A model generated the notes under the pieces. It was not told the origin of the DNA and ran no database searches. It saw only the letters and a program-made list of their open reading frames with translations. Shown here in pieces: positions 1-10,883 of a stretch of 64,000 nt of DNA (position 1 is the stretch's first letter; each line of letters opens with the position of its first letter). The position numbers were made by a program, and so were the translations under genes. This stretch comes from Flaveria trinervia. Its lineage: Eukaryota > Streptophyta > Magnoliopsida > Asterales > Asteraceae. The stretch spans positions 38,636,231-38,700,230 of the forward strand of contig CM046457.1 of NCBI GenBank assembly GCA_025506515.1. Reading direction: 5' to 3'.

Positions 1-615
1 CTTCGGTAGTTTTGACCATAGAGTGAAGCTCACTTATGTTCTTGTCCCACCCATTCATGTTATAATTCATGACAAAATTGTTAAACCTTTTTGACAAAGA
101 GTTGAGGATGAAATCCGTAGCCAACTCTTTTGAGACGGGACAATTCAGCCGTTCAAAGTGGTCAATGTGGCTTTTCATCTTAAGCACATAAGATGAAACA
201 GATTGGGTGTCGTCCATATGACACGCATGGAGTGCTTGATCCGTTTTGAAGCGATTAGCCCGTGCTTCTTGTTGGAACGTTTCCTTAAATTGGTTATCAT
301 GTCGTACGCTCCATGATGTTCATAATGCTTTTGGAGATCTGGAGTCATACTTTCCAACATAAAGCAAGACACTTGGACCGAGTCCTTAGCGTATTTCACC
401 CAATTATTATAGGCCTCCTCATCATCCTCACTAGGTTGATCGGGAATTGGATCGTCTAAAATGTATGATTGTTTCTCTTGTTTGATAACAATTCTCAAGT
501 TTCATAACCAATCAATAAAGTTATTATGGTTTAGAGGGTCCTTTTGGAGAATGGTTCTTAGTGATAGTGAGTGTGCGGTCAGGATTTCATTGTTATCATT
601 ATTGTTGGTGGCCAT
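1..615 (-). pseudogene. copia gag, partial, with premature stop and frameshift
   Basis: The likely start is the ATG at 615 (minus), giving a protein beginning MATNNNDNN. Reading continues through a polar N-terminus to FIDWL, then meets an in-frame TGA at 502-504. It resumes as NLRIVIKQEKQSYILDDPIP and the acidic PSEDDEEAYNNW, typical of copia capsid proteins. A frameshift near 300 puts the rest (a stretch ending NNFVMNYNMNGWD, reading toward base 1) in another frame. The right-hand copy at 61996-62858 has the same gene with a TGA at the same codon. The zinc knuckle expected downstream lies beyond the window. Capsid assembly is the known family role; this copy cannot make a full protein. Confidence 0.8.
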
Positions 616-2042
616 CCACAAATATAACAAAGTTCAATTATAGTGATTTCGATATGTTCATATTTTAATAATTAAAACCCCTTTTAAGTATCTTACACAA
701 TTTTAAATCTTGCATCCAACGTTACTTTTAAATAGTGGTTAGGTGACCTTTATCACATTATTTAAATTAACAAGGTAGTCAACATTTTGACAATTGCAAC
801 TCTTTGCAACTTCTAGGGTATGGGATCGACCTTAAACATCATATGTATAGTCAACATGTTTATCCCATCAACACCTTTGTAAACCATATTGTAGGTGATC
901 CATTAAGATGGTTTGCAAATCAAGTTACCCTACTTGCACACACATGTGAGTTTCCCAACATAAGTGGTTAGGTGACCTTTATCCCACAAATATGGTATTC
1001 CCACCTCAAATCACAAGTTCCCTCAAAATGGTTAGGTGACCTTTATCCTATTAACAGTTTCAAATGACTGAAGTGTGGTGCAAAAGGATGGTGTTAAACT
1101 TGTTTAAAATGAATTTCAGTTTTCATAATCTTTATTTAGAAAACTCTATGTACCTTATATCTGCATGCTTTCAAATACAAGGTACCCTATGGTTCACTTT
1201 TAATAAAACATTTGTTATTAAAACCATTAATCCTTTTAATAACGTTTTATTAATCACTTAATGATAAAGAACCATCAAATTTTCAGCTTGTTAAGTTTGT
1301 TAATGAGTTTGTAATGCATATCCAAATATCAACCAAACAATCAAACAACAAACATCCAAGCAAGCAAAAACATACAAACATGGGTGCATAACCATAGCCA
1401 CTAAGTTGACCACACTGGTTTGCCATCACAAGTGTTGTCATAAGGTCTTTCCTAAGGGTGAAGATGACACATCAAAATGTGTCCATGAACACCCACTAGA
1501 ATCCGCATCCAAATGCTTCAAGTGTCCACGCCTTTTGTGTCCTTCTTTGAGTCTTCATCTTGTGCATCTTCTATTACAAAATCATATCCTAATACAGTTT
1601 TTCTAATAAAATAAATGCACCTAATCTATTTATTACATAACCAAGTGAATAAATAAATTAGAACCCAAGATACAAAACACAAATTACAACCTTTCAAGAA
1701 ACAAACCAACATGACATACAACAATCAACCAAAACCAAACACATGAGGCCAAGGCTATGTTATGAACCATAATATGAAACACATTCAATGTCCACAAACA
1801 TAAAAGAATCCCTTATTTCAGCCCTAAAGTTGCAGCCAACATAAACTAAAACTTTAAGTTTGTCCAAACAACACAATCAACCATTTGATGTAAATCTTTC
1901 AAGGTTTATACTAAAGCATGCAAGATTAAACCTTGAAACATAAGGGATTCATACAACCATAACAAAACAGCCCCTAATGGGTTGAAAAGGTCCATGAAAA
2001 CTAACTTTTCAAGACCTTTTCAAGCACATATTCCATATAACC
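616..2042 (-). other. Leader (5' UTR) of the left family A element
   Basis: About 1.4 kb of non-coding sequence between primer site and gag. It contains three copies of an 18-nt motif reading GATAAAGGTCACCTAACC on the minus strand, at 737-754, 966-983 and 1030-1047 (copies vary slightly in flanking bases). Short ORFs here are not conserved in frame with anything recognisable. The matching leader at 60560-61995 keeps the same three motifs. Confidence 0.75.
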
Positions 2043-2056
2043 GGCTCTAGATGCCA
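2043..2056 (-). other. Primer binding site of the left family A element
   Basis: The minus strand reads TGGCATCTAGAGCC just after the LTR end. It matches the 3' end of plant initiator tRNA-Met (TGGTATCAGAGCC) with a few changes. The plus-strand copy at 60546 reads the same. Confidence 0.7.
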
Positions 2057-2060
2057 TTGA

Positions 2061-3023
2061 TGGGTTTAGTCACATGTAAAACACTTAGTTTAACCATTTA
2101 AACTATGAAAACGCAGAGGAATAAGTGGTTTAACATATGGTTTATAATCTGAAAATTTTTCCATATTAAACCACCAACAAAATTGAAGAATGAGGATTGA
2201 AATATATATGAAATAGTATGCTATCAAACAAGACATAACAACCATAGGGTGTTTAGAGATACAACCTTTTGTAGGAAAGTTGTAGATGTATGAGACGAAT
2301 GCGGAGATGTTGTTGAATTTCCAGCCCTCAAGAGAGAGAACCTCAAGCTTGTATACCCACAAGCCTAAACAAACACCTAATCTTGTTAGGTAGAAGAACA
2401 CCAAGATGTACTCCCTTTTGAACAATCCGAATCAGCCAAGAAGATCTTGAAGTGCTGCCAACAAAATCAAATTTTTCAGCCCTTTCTTTCTGCCCTTTTG
2501 AACGAAAATGGATTGTTCTTTGAGAGAGTTTTGGCCTTGTGTGTGTGAGAGAAAGGTGTGTTTTTGGTTGAGTGAAAAATTAAGTTAAGTCTTGCAAAAG
2601 CCAAGATAAAACAAAGCTGCCAATTAGCCCACATGGGAGGCCGAAAATGTGAAAGCAAAATGGGTTTCCCTCCCATTTGAAACTTTCATCAAATTACTCT
2701 TTCAACGATAAGTTTTTATAAAATTAGAACCCCTTTTAATTTTATAACCATAACATAGTTTTATTTGTTATTATTTAACTAACTTAAATAATGAAACAAA
2801 TAATATCTCACGAACAAACCATCCATATAATATTGTTCTACCACAAGCAATGTTTTAGAAAACCCATTTTCAAAATTGGTGTCAATGTTTATTTGTATGA
2901 TCTCATCAACAAGCAAACATTTATTGGTGTTTGTATAGCTTTTTATTGGGTATGACCTGACTTGGATCATAACATACTAACCACATCAATCTTGTATGTG
3001 TCTTGGGCATATGAGGTCCAACA
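2061..3023 (-). repeat. LTR of family A (5' LTR, minus orientation)
   Basis: On the minus strand it begins TGTTGGACCTCATATGCCCA and ends in the dinucleotide CA next to the primer site, about 963 bp. It aligns by eye over its whole length with 59612-60541 and 50803-51767, and more distantly with 9305-10256 and 56560-57511. Small ORFs inside it are non-coding. Confidence 0.85.
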
Positions 3024-4365
3024 GTCGTATGGTTCAATCACACGATTGAATAAGACTGATCTCAAATAGGTTAATTTGAAATGGTGTATATTGTGTGATG
3101 ATCTAAATTGTATGCTTCTTGTGTTACAGATTGATGTCTGATCGGTGGACCATCAACACCAATCACAATATTTGTGCTCATCTGGATGCCACCACTTGGA
3201 ACACTACCGAGTTTGCTGGCATTCTAGCTTTTCTGAAGAGATCACGGATACACTGAGATATATCTACACCATGCACTCCTTACAGGTCTATACAACAGGC
3301 CTTCTGGGAGGGTGCATTAGTTGATCGATCTCGTGAGCCCTACTACATCAGGAGTACAATATTTGGGCAAGCCATAGAGGTGACTGCTGCAGATATTCGA
3401 TGAGTACTGGATCTGGGTGATGATGCTGATCACCCAACCAGACTACACCCTCTGACAGTGAGGGGATGCTTCCTCATGACAAAGTACTCTGGGGGCATCA
3501 ATATAGGTGTGCTAAACAAAAGCAACTTGTGTCCCCAGTTCAAGTACTTGGAAAACGTGATACTAAAGTGCATAGCTTCAAGGAGGGGTGGCTTTGATGA
3601 CTTATCAGACCAAATCCAGAATGCCTACGTGGCACTAGTGCTGAACCACCCCTTCAGCTTGTCCAGCAGGATCTTTACATACCTGATAGAGAACCTTGAG
3701 GCCAAAGGCAAGGACGGCTTCTGTATGTACCCAAGATTCTTATAGATGATTATCGATAAGAAGCTACCTTCCTTGCCTATGGAGACCCATGATGCGGTAT
3801 CACTTAAGGTGATGAATGACACTACTTTGGGCTGGATGAAGGTCTATAGGGGAAAGCAAGTCAAACCCCCTGTGAGGAGACTATTCGGGCACCTGGCCTG
3901 GGAGGATTACATGGCGCCGGCAAGGCGTAAGTGGTGCCATGAGGAGAGTGACTCAGATGTTGAGCAGATTGCTCTTACATCTAATGACTCTGATGATGAT
4001 GACGGTGACACTGGTGGAGAGTTTGGCCCCGCTACTTCTAGGCCCACCACTACACGTGCGACACCTCCACCACCCACTCATGCAGATGCCACCACCGCCA
4101 GTTTCCATCAGGATTTCTGCCCTCCTCATGAGGAGGAAGAGTGATGAGGAGTCCCTTACCAAGACAGTGGACAGTAGGGTGGTTGCCACCGACCGAGGCA
4201 TTCAGAAGGTTGGAGGATGCCCTAGCGAGTCTGGGGAGACTGCAGCCGAGCCTAGTTACTCACCTGGTCAGCCCAGCAGCATCCCAGGGGGAGCATCCAC
4301 CTCAAGGGGCATGAAGAGGAAAAGGATCGCTCAGCCCCATGGGATGAAGACAAAGAAGAGGATGA

Positions 4366-4610
4366 CATTCATCACCACCACCACCACAACCACCAGCACT
4401 ACCACTCCCCCCATCACCACTGCCACCATTCCACCTATCACCACTACCACCACCACACACACCACCACTACCTCAGCCACTCCACCACTTACCCACATCA
4501 CATCCACCACCACTTCTGCTTACCCATCACCACCCACACACATACCACCTCCCATATTCACCACTGCCTCCACCACCACCTCTAGCCACTATGCAAGACC
4601 ATCATATCAC
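4366..4610 (+). repeat. ACC/CAC-rich simple repeat encoding poly-Thr/Pro
   Basis: Degenerate ACC/CAC triplets dominate this stretch and give a Thr/Pro/Ser-rich linker in the sense frame. It sits between the N-terminal domain and the coiled-coil segment of the ORF relic. Long ORFs on the opposite strand (poly-Val) are shadows of the repeat. Confidence 0.8.
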
Positions 4611-4977
4611 CTATCCTTTCCATCAGGATCATCTCTACCTCCTAGTGGGGTAGAGGAAGAGCTTTGAGCATTAACCGTATGGTGCTCAAGCTAATAGCAG
4701 CCAATGACGAGAAGACTGCTCAGCTCCGACAATTAGTGGCGCTTACTGCTGCACAATCACAGTAGATCTCTAGCAGGCATAGCAGATTGAGGAGCAGGCT
4801 CAGCATATGGCTGCTCGGAGTCAAGAGATTTCCCAACTGAAGGAGCAAATTTGTGTTATCTACTAAGAAGATTGAGGAGTTAGAGGATGCTAAGAGGACC
4901 ATCCTGCTCAAACTTAAGGGCACAAAGGATGAGCCTATGAAGATTAGAGAGGGAGACGGTGGTGATGGTAAGGATAG

Positions 4978-4992
4978 TGATGATGATGATAG

Positions 4993-5044
<52 letters not shown>

Positions 5045-5055
5045 GGTGATGATGA
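4978..5055 (+). repeat. (GAT)n microsatellite coding for an Asp tract
   Basis: A nearly pure GAT triplet run, interrupted by AGT and GGT codons at its edges. In the sense frame it yields a long Asp run in an acidic domain; in other frames it yields poly-Met or poly-Ser shadow ORFs. It probably expanded by replication slippage. Confidence 0.9.
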
Positions 5056-5059
5056 GGAT

Positions 5060-5140
5060 GGAGGAGACACTAAAGGTGGAGGAGACACTAAAGGCGGAGG
5101 AGACACTAAAGGTGGAGGAGACACTAAAGGTGGAGGAGAG
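5060..5140 (+). repeat. 18-bp tandem repeat (4.5 units), GGAGGAGACACTAAAGGT
   Basis: Units start at 5060, 5078, 5096 and 5114, with a partial unit at 5132. Only one base (T to C in unit 2) differs among the full units. The period is a multiple of three, so it encodes a Gly-Gly-Asp-Thr-Lys-Gly repeat in the relic's frame. The near identity suggests recent expansion compared with the decayed surroundings. Confidence 0.9.
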
Positions 5141-5332
5141 TCATCTGCTTTGGGTGCACAGAAAGCTAGTGAGAGGTGGACCAAAAATTCTCTAGATCCA
5201 GGTGCCTCGACATCAGCCCCGACAGCAGAGGAACACATGATCCAAGACAAAAGTAATGCGTAGATGTTTGTGTAATTTAAATCATGTGTAATTTGAATAT
5301 TGTATTAAACTTGTGTACATAATGTTTATATT

Positions 5333-6452
5333 ATGTTTAATGTTTACTGTCTTGATTATTTACTGATGAATGATGTGTTAAATGTTTTAAATCAAGCAGA
5401 TCCACATTATCAGCGAGATGACTATGATGTTGCTCCCCTTCAGCAGATCAAGTCTCATCTTAAAATGATACTTGATCTGCAAGGGATTGTTAGGAGGTCT
5501 GTAAGCTATACTCCCGAGGAAGGAGAAATTATTCACAACCTCACTGATGAGCAACTCGCAGAAATGTTCCGGTTAAACCCGGATGAATTGGTTAAGGATG
5601 CCCCTACCGTCGATGTTGCTAGTGATGACGAGCTCAATAATGTAATGAGATAGAGATTGAAGACATCATATCACAGCACTATCCATAATATACTGATCGA
5701 GAGGGAAATGTGGTCCCTGATTTTGGAGATACACTCGACAGTGATATGCATGTTAAATTGGATATGATGGAGAGGGAGATCGAGAAATTTGATAGCCAAG
5801 CCTAAGCCACAGACGCCGATGTTGAAAACAAAAAGGCTGAATGGGCGGCTTGTTTTATAGAGATTCGTGCCCAACGCACAGCGCTAAAGCCGAGTGCCTA
5901 CGCCAAGCTCTACAAAGTAAAGAAGCATCTTAAGGTGTGTGGCAAGATAATCGTGTGGGCTTACATTGTCGATCTGAATGTATATGCAGAGAAAAGAAAG
6001 AAGGGAATCGAGTACTTCAGATTTCCACATGATCCGAAGACTCTTCTTGGTTTTGAACTCAACCAGTTAGCACGCCTGAACGTGATGTATGCTAACCCCA
6101 GCAAGATGTCAGGCTTGTTTGAAGCTATGATGAAGAGAGAATACCACACATCATGGGTTAATTTCAACCCTTAACAACCGACGAGGTATATTCAAAGGTC
6201 AGAGGTAGACTCAAGGACTGGGAAACAAAAGTGGTGTTGAAGTGGAGTCATCCACGTACTATGTCTAAGATCCCATTAAGGGAAATGCCACAGGACTTCA
6301 CTCCCTACTTCAAGTGGTGGTATTATGACTGGAGAACAGGAGAATCGGTCATAGTATTAAAGAAGGAGAGTCAAATGGAGACCATTCGGGTATTTGACCC
6401 AATGTGGCTAACCAACCTATCAGCGAATGATGTTTATACTTTATACAAGTGA
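5333..6452 (+). pseudogene. Stand-alone extra-ORF relic, C-terminal part
   Basis: Three open pieces (5333-5653, 5935-6174, 6231-6452) in changing frames read as one decayed protein end. Recognisable stretches are EEGEIIHNLTDEQLAEMF, KVCGKIIVWAYIVDLNVY and FKWWYYDWRTGESVIV followed by VFDPMWL. The last resembles FEKWFYDNNTGESVIRVK plus KVFDPMEL at 35184-35330 in element N, so the two ORFs are homologous at both ends. The sequence loses similarity near 6600 and meets minus-strand copia pol sequence. No LTR is evident on either side; the left flank is interrupted by the family A LTR. Confidence 0.6.
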
Positions 6453-6872
6453 CCACTATTCTATGATCCACAGGATATTATACAGGCCCTCCTATTTCAT
6501 AATGTAATAAGACTCTGGTTGGCATTCGAGATACACGCTGGAGTCACAGTCGAGGAGAGCATAAGAAGTTTGACGAGCTAATGATGTAGTAAAATTTGAG
6601 ATGCGGGTTAGTCCAATATTTGTATCCCACAAATATCTATGAACCTTGGTAGCAACCCATTGCTCTATATTCATCCTTATGAATATCAACCAATCCAAGT
6701 TCATAATAGTCTTACCTTCAAACTTGTTCCCACAAGTGTGAACGACTACGGATATTTAGAGTAAACATTTTACTCATGGATTAAACATGCTAAATTGGAA
6801 TATTATTTGAAGCATTATAACCAAATAATTTTATTTAAATAATAGAAAGTTCCACATATCCAAATACAAAAT

Positions 6873-8020
6873 TTATAGATCAAATCCATCACTAGTATAT
6901 CGAAGTCCCATGGCACAAGTATGACATTCATGCTTTGCCTTTTCAAGGAGCTTCGTGAGAGGATCCGCAACGTTTTGATCCGTGTGAACTTTGCGAATAC
7001 ATATCTTTCCTTTTTCAACTTCATCTCGTATGTAGTTGAATCTCCGCTCAATATGCCTAGTCTTTTGATGAGCACGGGGTTCCTTGATTTGTGCAATCGC
7101 ACCCTCGTTATCACAAAAGATCTCTAGGGGGTCCTGAATGGAGGGGACAACCCCTAGATCGGCAATGAATTTCTTTAACCATGCAGCTTCTTGAGCTGCC
7201 AATGAGGCGGCGACATATTCTGATTCTGTAGTTGATAGAGCCACCACATCCTGCTTGGAGCTCTCCAAGAGACAGCTCCTCCATTCAGAATGAAAATGTA
7301 TCCCAGATTGTGATCGTGAATCGTCACGATCGGTTTGGAAACTTGCATCCGTGTAACCTTTTACAACGAGTTCCTCGTCACCAGATCCATAGATCAGGAA
7401 CATATCTTTTGTCCTCCTTAGGTACTTAAGTATGTTCTTAACAGCCATCCAATGACTGTTTCCAGGATTCTGCTGGTAACGGCTTGTCATGCTTAAGGCG
7501 CATGACACATCCGGTCGAGTGCATATCATTGCATACATGATGGATCCTGTAGCAGATGCGTATGGGATTGCCTTCATTTTGTCTTGCTCATCCTTTGAGC
7601 TTGGACATTGAGTCGTACTCAACATCGTTCCTCTTTGAATAGGTACGGTACCTTTCTTAGAGTTTTCCATCTTGAACCTTTTCAAGATTTTATCATATAT
7701 GCACTTTGATTCAAACCAATCAACCGCCTTGATCTATCCCTATAGATCTTTATTCCCAGAATATAGGCGGCTTCACCAAGATCCTTAATGGAAAAACAAC
7801 TTCCAAGCCAGGTTTTTACACCTTCCAAGGTTGGAATGTCATTTCCAAATAGCAGTATGTCATCAACATACAATACTAGGAAAGTTATTGTGCTCCCACT
7901 AGCCTTCTTATACACACAAGCCTCATCAGCGTTTTGATGAAACCAAATTTCTTTACTTCCTCATCAAAACGGTGATTCCAGCTTCTCGATGCTTGTTTTA
8001 ATCCATAGATTGATTTAATC
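6873..8020 (-). pseudogene. copia reverse transcriptase C-terminus and RNase H, minus strand
   Basis: The minus-strand frames read SIYGLKQASRSWNHRFDEE, then YVDDILLFGNDI (catalytic YVDD at 7859-7870), TRPDVSCALSMTSRYQ, GYTDASFQTDRDD (RNase H), STTESEYVAASLAAQEAAWL and QNVADPLTKLLEK. This is the normal copia order, ending about 6873. Two frameshifts (near 7915 and 7685) separate three open pieces. The 6705-6872 stretch is probably 3' untranslated sequence. The upstream half of this RT is not on this strand: it lies at 8025-8530 on the plus strand, so the gene has been broken and inverted. Confidence 0.85.
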
Positions 8021-8024
8021 CAGC

Positions 8025-8530
8025 TTCTGATGAACCAACCACATACCATGATGCAATGTCCAACACGGATTGTGACAAATGGCTTGAAGCCATGAACGTT
8101 GAGATGCAATCCATGTATGACAATCAAGTATGGGACTTGGTTGTACCACCTCTTAACTCCAAGATAGTTGGAAGTAAGTGGGTTTTCAAGAAGAAAACCG
8201 ATATGCATGGAAACTTGGATACTTATAAAGCTAGACTTGTAGCAAAAGGTTTCACTCAAACTCAAGGGGTTGATTATGATGAAACCTTCTCACCTGTTGC
8301 GATGCTAAAGTCTATAAGGATATTGTTTGCCATAGCTGCTCATTATGATTATGAGATTTGGCAAATGGATGTCAAAACCGCTTTCCTAAATGGATATCTT
8401 GAGGAAGATGTCTATATGGTTCAGCCTGAAGGTTTTGTCGATCCAATACATCCTAATAAAGTATGCAAGTTAAAGAAAACAATCTATGGATTAAAACAAG
8501 CATCGAGAAGCTGGAATCACCGTTTTGATG
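8025..8530 (+). pseudogene. copia reverse transcriptase N-terminal half, plus strand
   Basis: It reads MSNTDCDKWLEAMNVEMQS, KIVGSKWVFKKKTD, KARLVAKGFTQTQGVDYDET, WQMDVKTAFLNGYL and IYGLKQASRSWNHRFDE, the conserved first blocks of copia RT, without stops. At about 8531 it stops abruptly and continues into integrase sequence. The same IYGLKQASRSWNHRFDE block opens the minus-strand piece at 8020, so the two would form one RT if rejoined head to tail. Confidence 0.85.
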
Positions 8531-9123
8531 AGGATAACTCACTCCACCTGGAACACCACAACATAATGGTGTGTCTGAGAGGAGGAATCGAACCTTATTG
8601 GATATGGTCCGATCTATGATGGCTAGAAGCACATTACCTCTATCATTTTGGGGTTTCGCTCTGCTCTCCGCGGCCCGTATTCTAAATATGGCCCCAACCA
8701 AAAAGGTAGAAAGGACACTTTTGAGATATGGCATGGAAGAGTTCCATCCCTATCGTACTTAAGGGTTTGGGGATGTGAGGCTTATGTTAAGACTCCCACC
8801 AAGTGTATCTTTATTGGATATCCTAGAGATTCTATGGGATATTATTTCTATGATCCAATGGAACAAAAGGTGTTTGTTGCCAGAAAGGGTGAGTTCTTAG
8901 AAGCAAAGTTCCTTATGGAAGGAGCTAGCAGTAGAACAGTGGATCTTGAGGAAGATCAAGAACCACAGCCCGATGCACGTTTGGTTGAAACTAGCACTCA
9001 ACATAAGGATGTTGAGGATGATCAAGTGGTTGATCAATACACACAACACGTTCGCAGAAGTGGTAGAACTAGTAATCCACCTGAAAGATATGGATTTTTC
9101 ATGGATGGATGCTAGGTGATAGA
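8531..9123 (+). pseudogene. copia integrase C-terminal half and linker
   Basis: It contains the NGVSERRNRTL block with the catalytic Glu of the DDE integrase, then LPLSFWGFALLSAARIL, a frameshift, and LRVWGCEAYVKTP, CIFIGYPRDSMGYYFYDP and the Ser/Asp-rich linker ending RRSGRTSNPPERYGF. In an intact element this precedes RT; here it follows an RT fragment. A second RT start follows at 9124. The stretch matches the end of the window (63800-64000), so it belongs to family A. Confidence 0.85.
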
Positions 9124-9241
9124 TTCTGATGAACCAACCACATACCATGATGCAATGTCCAACACGGATTGTGACAAATGGCTTGAAGCCATGAACGTTG
9201 AGATGCAATCCATGTATGACAATCAAGTATGGGACTTGGTT
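9124..9241 (+). repeat. 118-bp direct repeat of 8025-8142 (second RT start)
   Basis: Bases 9124-9241 repeat 8025-8142 with essentially no differences by eye. Both encode the opening of RT (DEPTTYHDAMSNTDCDKWL onward). The first copy follows minus-strand RT sequence and the second follows integrase sequence. This marks a recombination or template-switch product. Confidence 0.9.
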
Positions 9242-9304
9242 ACTTAGGTATTCACCTCCTCTATCGGTACGAAGAATTTTAATTGACTTGTTGAGTTGAT
9301 TTTC
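9242..9304 (-). pseudogene. copia integrase core fragment, minus strand
   Basis: The minus strand from 9304 reads ENQLNKSIKILRTDRGGEYL, the block around the second catalytic Asp of copia integrase. It is only about 20 codons, joined to the plus-strand RT repeat at 9241/9242 and to the LTR at 9305. Confidence 0.75.
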
Positions 9305-10256
9305 TGGGTTTGAAAGAACACTAAAACATAGTATAACCTTTTAATCTTTTCAGAAAACGCAGCGGATGTATAGGATTATAACAAGTTTATAATCTGAAAT
9401 TTTCGTGTTCAAAGTGTGGTTTTAAGATGGAAAACAAAACCCAAATCAATAGGGATCTTAAATATATGAATGGACAAGCTATGAACAAACATTAATGTAC
9501 ATAAAATCACAGCCATATGAGGCTGTGAATGGCTACCTTTCTCCAGCAGAAAAATCGACTTAGAGGAGTGTTTTGGATGCTTGAATCGACCAAGAACTCA
9601 ATGTAGAGATCCTCAAGCTTCGTATAACCCAAGCACTATTACAAAACACCTTGTATGCTAGGATTGAACACCAAAATCAAGCTGCTAGAGCTCCTTCTTT
9701 CTGCCTGATTTCCGAAACTAGAGAGGGGAGAAAGAGAGAGAGAGCTTTTGCATGTATATCTTTCAAATGGCTGGTCCAAGAGCAAAATTATAAGACCCCT
9801 TAATTGTGTGTATCAATTCAACAAAGTGGTCCAATAGGAACATAATAAGGGGGCGGCCAAAAGGCTTTGAAAATGGGTTTCCCCCCCTTTTAAAATTAGA
9901 CACATTACCATGTTACATGGTCTTATAACTTGGTACCTCTTAGTAAATGTATACAACTAACCAATTAATTGTATAACATATGTAGCCATTTTAATTTGTA
10001 ATGTCATCTAACTAATATAAATACATTACAAATAATATAATTGAACAAAATATCCTAATAAATTGTTCCATGTCATATGCAACTTGTTTAGAAAACCCAT
10101 TTTCTAAATTGGTGTTAATATTTTATTGCATGATCACATCATCAATTAAATATTATTTGGTGTTTGCTAAGCTTGCTATTGGGTATAACCCGACTTGGAT
10201 CATGACGTACTAACCACATCAATATTCTAAGTGTCTTGGGCACACAGAATCCTACA
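9305..10256 (-). repeat. Family A-type LTR (subtype B), minus orientation
   Basis: It runs from TGGGTTTG (9305) to CCTACA (10256), 952 bp, with the family signature TGTGCCCAAGACACTTA near its 5' end on the minus strand. It is closest in layout to the solo LTR at 56560-57511. Its two flanks (TTTTC and AATGA) do not match, so it is not a clean solo LTR; it ends in integrase sequence on one side and another copia element on the other. No gene is seen inside. Confidence 0.8.
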
Positions 10257-10303
10257 AATGAAGGATGCCAGACAATAAAGGAAACTAGGTCCAAAGGGGA
10301 GTT
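10257..10303 (+). mobile_element. 3' internal end of another copia element, with polypurine tract
   Basis: A short remnant ending in the purine tract AAAGGGGAGTT immediately before a TG. This is the standard arrangement upstream of a 3' LTR. Confidence 0.6.
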
Positions 10304-10883
10304 TGTAGATCCATATGTACCTAGTTGACAGTCTTAATGTAATATGTCTGTCATGTCCTTAATGTAAATGAAATATATGAGTTGAATGAAACATATTATG
10401 TAGTTATTGATCTTAATGCTTAATATTTCAGTGTATGATTTAATGTTTATCATTTATTAACGCATATTGAACCAACTATATAGGTTTGTGGTTGTTTGAA
10501 TAGATAATAGTCAAAGAATGATTGAGAAACATATTCAAACTTAGTCATATGAAGATCTCATGCGAATGGCTCATGCTAATGGACCATACGCATGAACAAC
10601 TTCATGCTAATGAACCAGTCGCATGACTGAACCAGGAGACTGGATCAGTCACACAATTGTGACATGAGATTGACTCAGTCACACCACTGAACACTCGGTC
10701 GTGCGAATGGATCAATCGCATGACTCAGTCGCACGACTGAACCATGCTAATGGCTCAGTTGCACGAATGAGTAACCCAAACCTATAAATACCACTTAATT
10801 CACGGAAAAATGAAAACTTTGAAGAATTCGACTCCTACATGTACCCTAGTCGTCCAGAACGTCCAAGAAAGCCAGTCCAAGTT
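10304..10883 (+). repeat. Copia 3' LTR, left part, split by element S
   Basis: It begins TGTAGATCC after the purine tract. A TATA box (TATAAATA, 10783-10790) fits an LTR promoter. The region 10560-10760 is filled with short degenerate words such as CGCATGACTGA and CATGCTAATGG. Element S is inserted at 10883, and the LTR seems to continue at 22675, ending in CCCTAACA. Confidence 0.6.

Larger units (their letters stand above)
1..3023 (-). mobile_element. Ty1/copia family A element, 5' part, minus strand
   Basis: Read on the minus strand, this runs from a 5' LTR (3023 to 2061) through a primer binding site and a long leader into gag, and leaves the window at position 1. The same LTR, leader and gag sequence recurs on the plus strand at 59612-64000. 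Pol is outside the window. The element was inserted beside the ORF relic that begins at 3134. With only one end visible, no target duplication can be tested. Confidence 0.85.
3134..5263 (+). pseudogene. Stand-alone relic of the copia extra-ORF family, N-terminal and middle parts
   Basis: From the ATG at 3134 one frame runs to 4144 with three in-frame stops (after RSRIH, after AADIR and after YPRFL). It encodes a compact N-terminal region with LAFLKRSRI, QQAFWEGAL, and FGQAIEVTAADIR followed by VLDLGDD. This layout matches the ORFs at 18018 and 33078. Next come a Thr/Pro-rich segment (in frame +1 from about 3939 to 4667), a coiled-coil-like stretch (4660-4960), an Asp-rich tract and a Gly-rich repeat up to 5263. 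No reverse transcriptase, integrase, signal peptide or membrane segment is visible. Family knowledge: SIRE/Maximus copia elements carry an additional ORF after pol, sometimes called env-like. The function is unknown and the name is not supported here. Confidence 0.65.

Noticed and set aside
1406..1606. Cys/His-rich 66-codon ORF (and its mirror at 60972-61199) as a zinc-finger gene
   Set aside because: It lies in the non-coding leader of family A, antisense to the element. The two copies retain it only as repeated DNA, and Cys/His spacing fits no known finger.
4720..5250. Minus-strand ORF rich in Ser and Pro, and poly-Met ORF at 4959-5195
   Set aside because: Shadow frames of the GAT and GGAGGAGACACTAAAGGT repeats.
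9305..10256. Clean solo LTR
   Set aside because: The flanking 5-mers do not match and the flanks belong to different elements, so it is called an LTR copy only.
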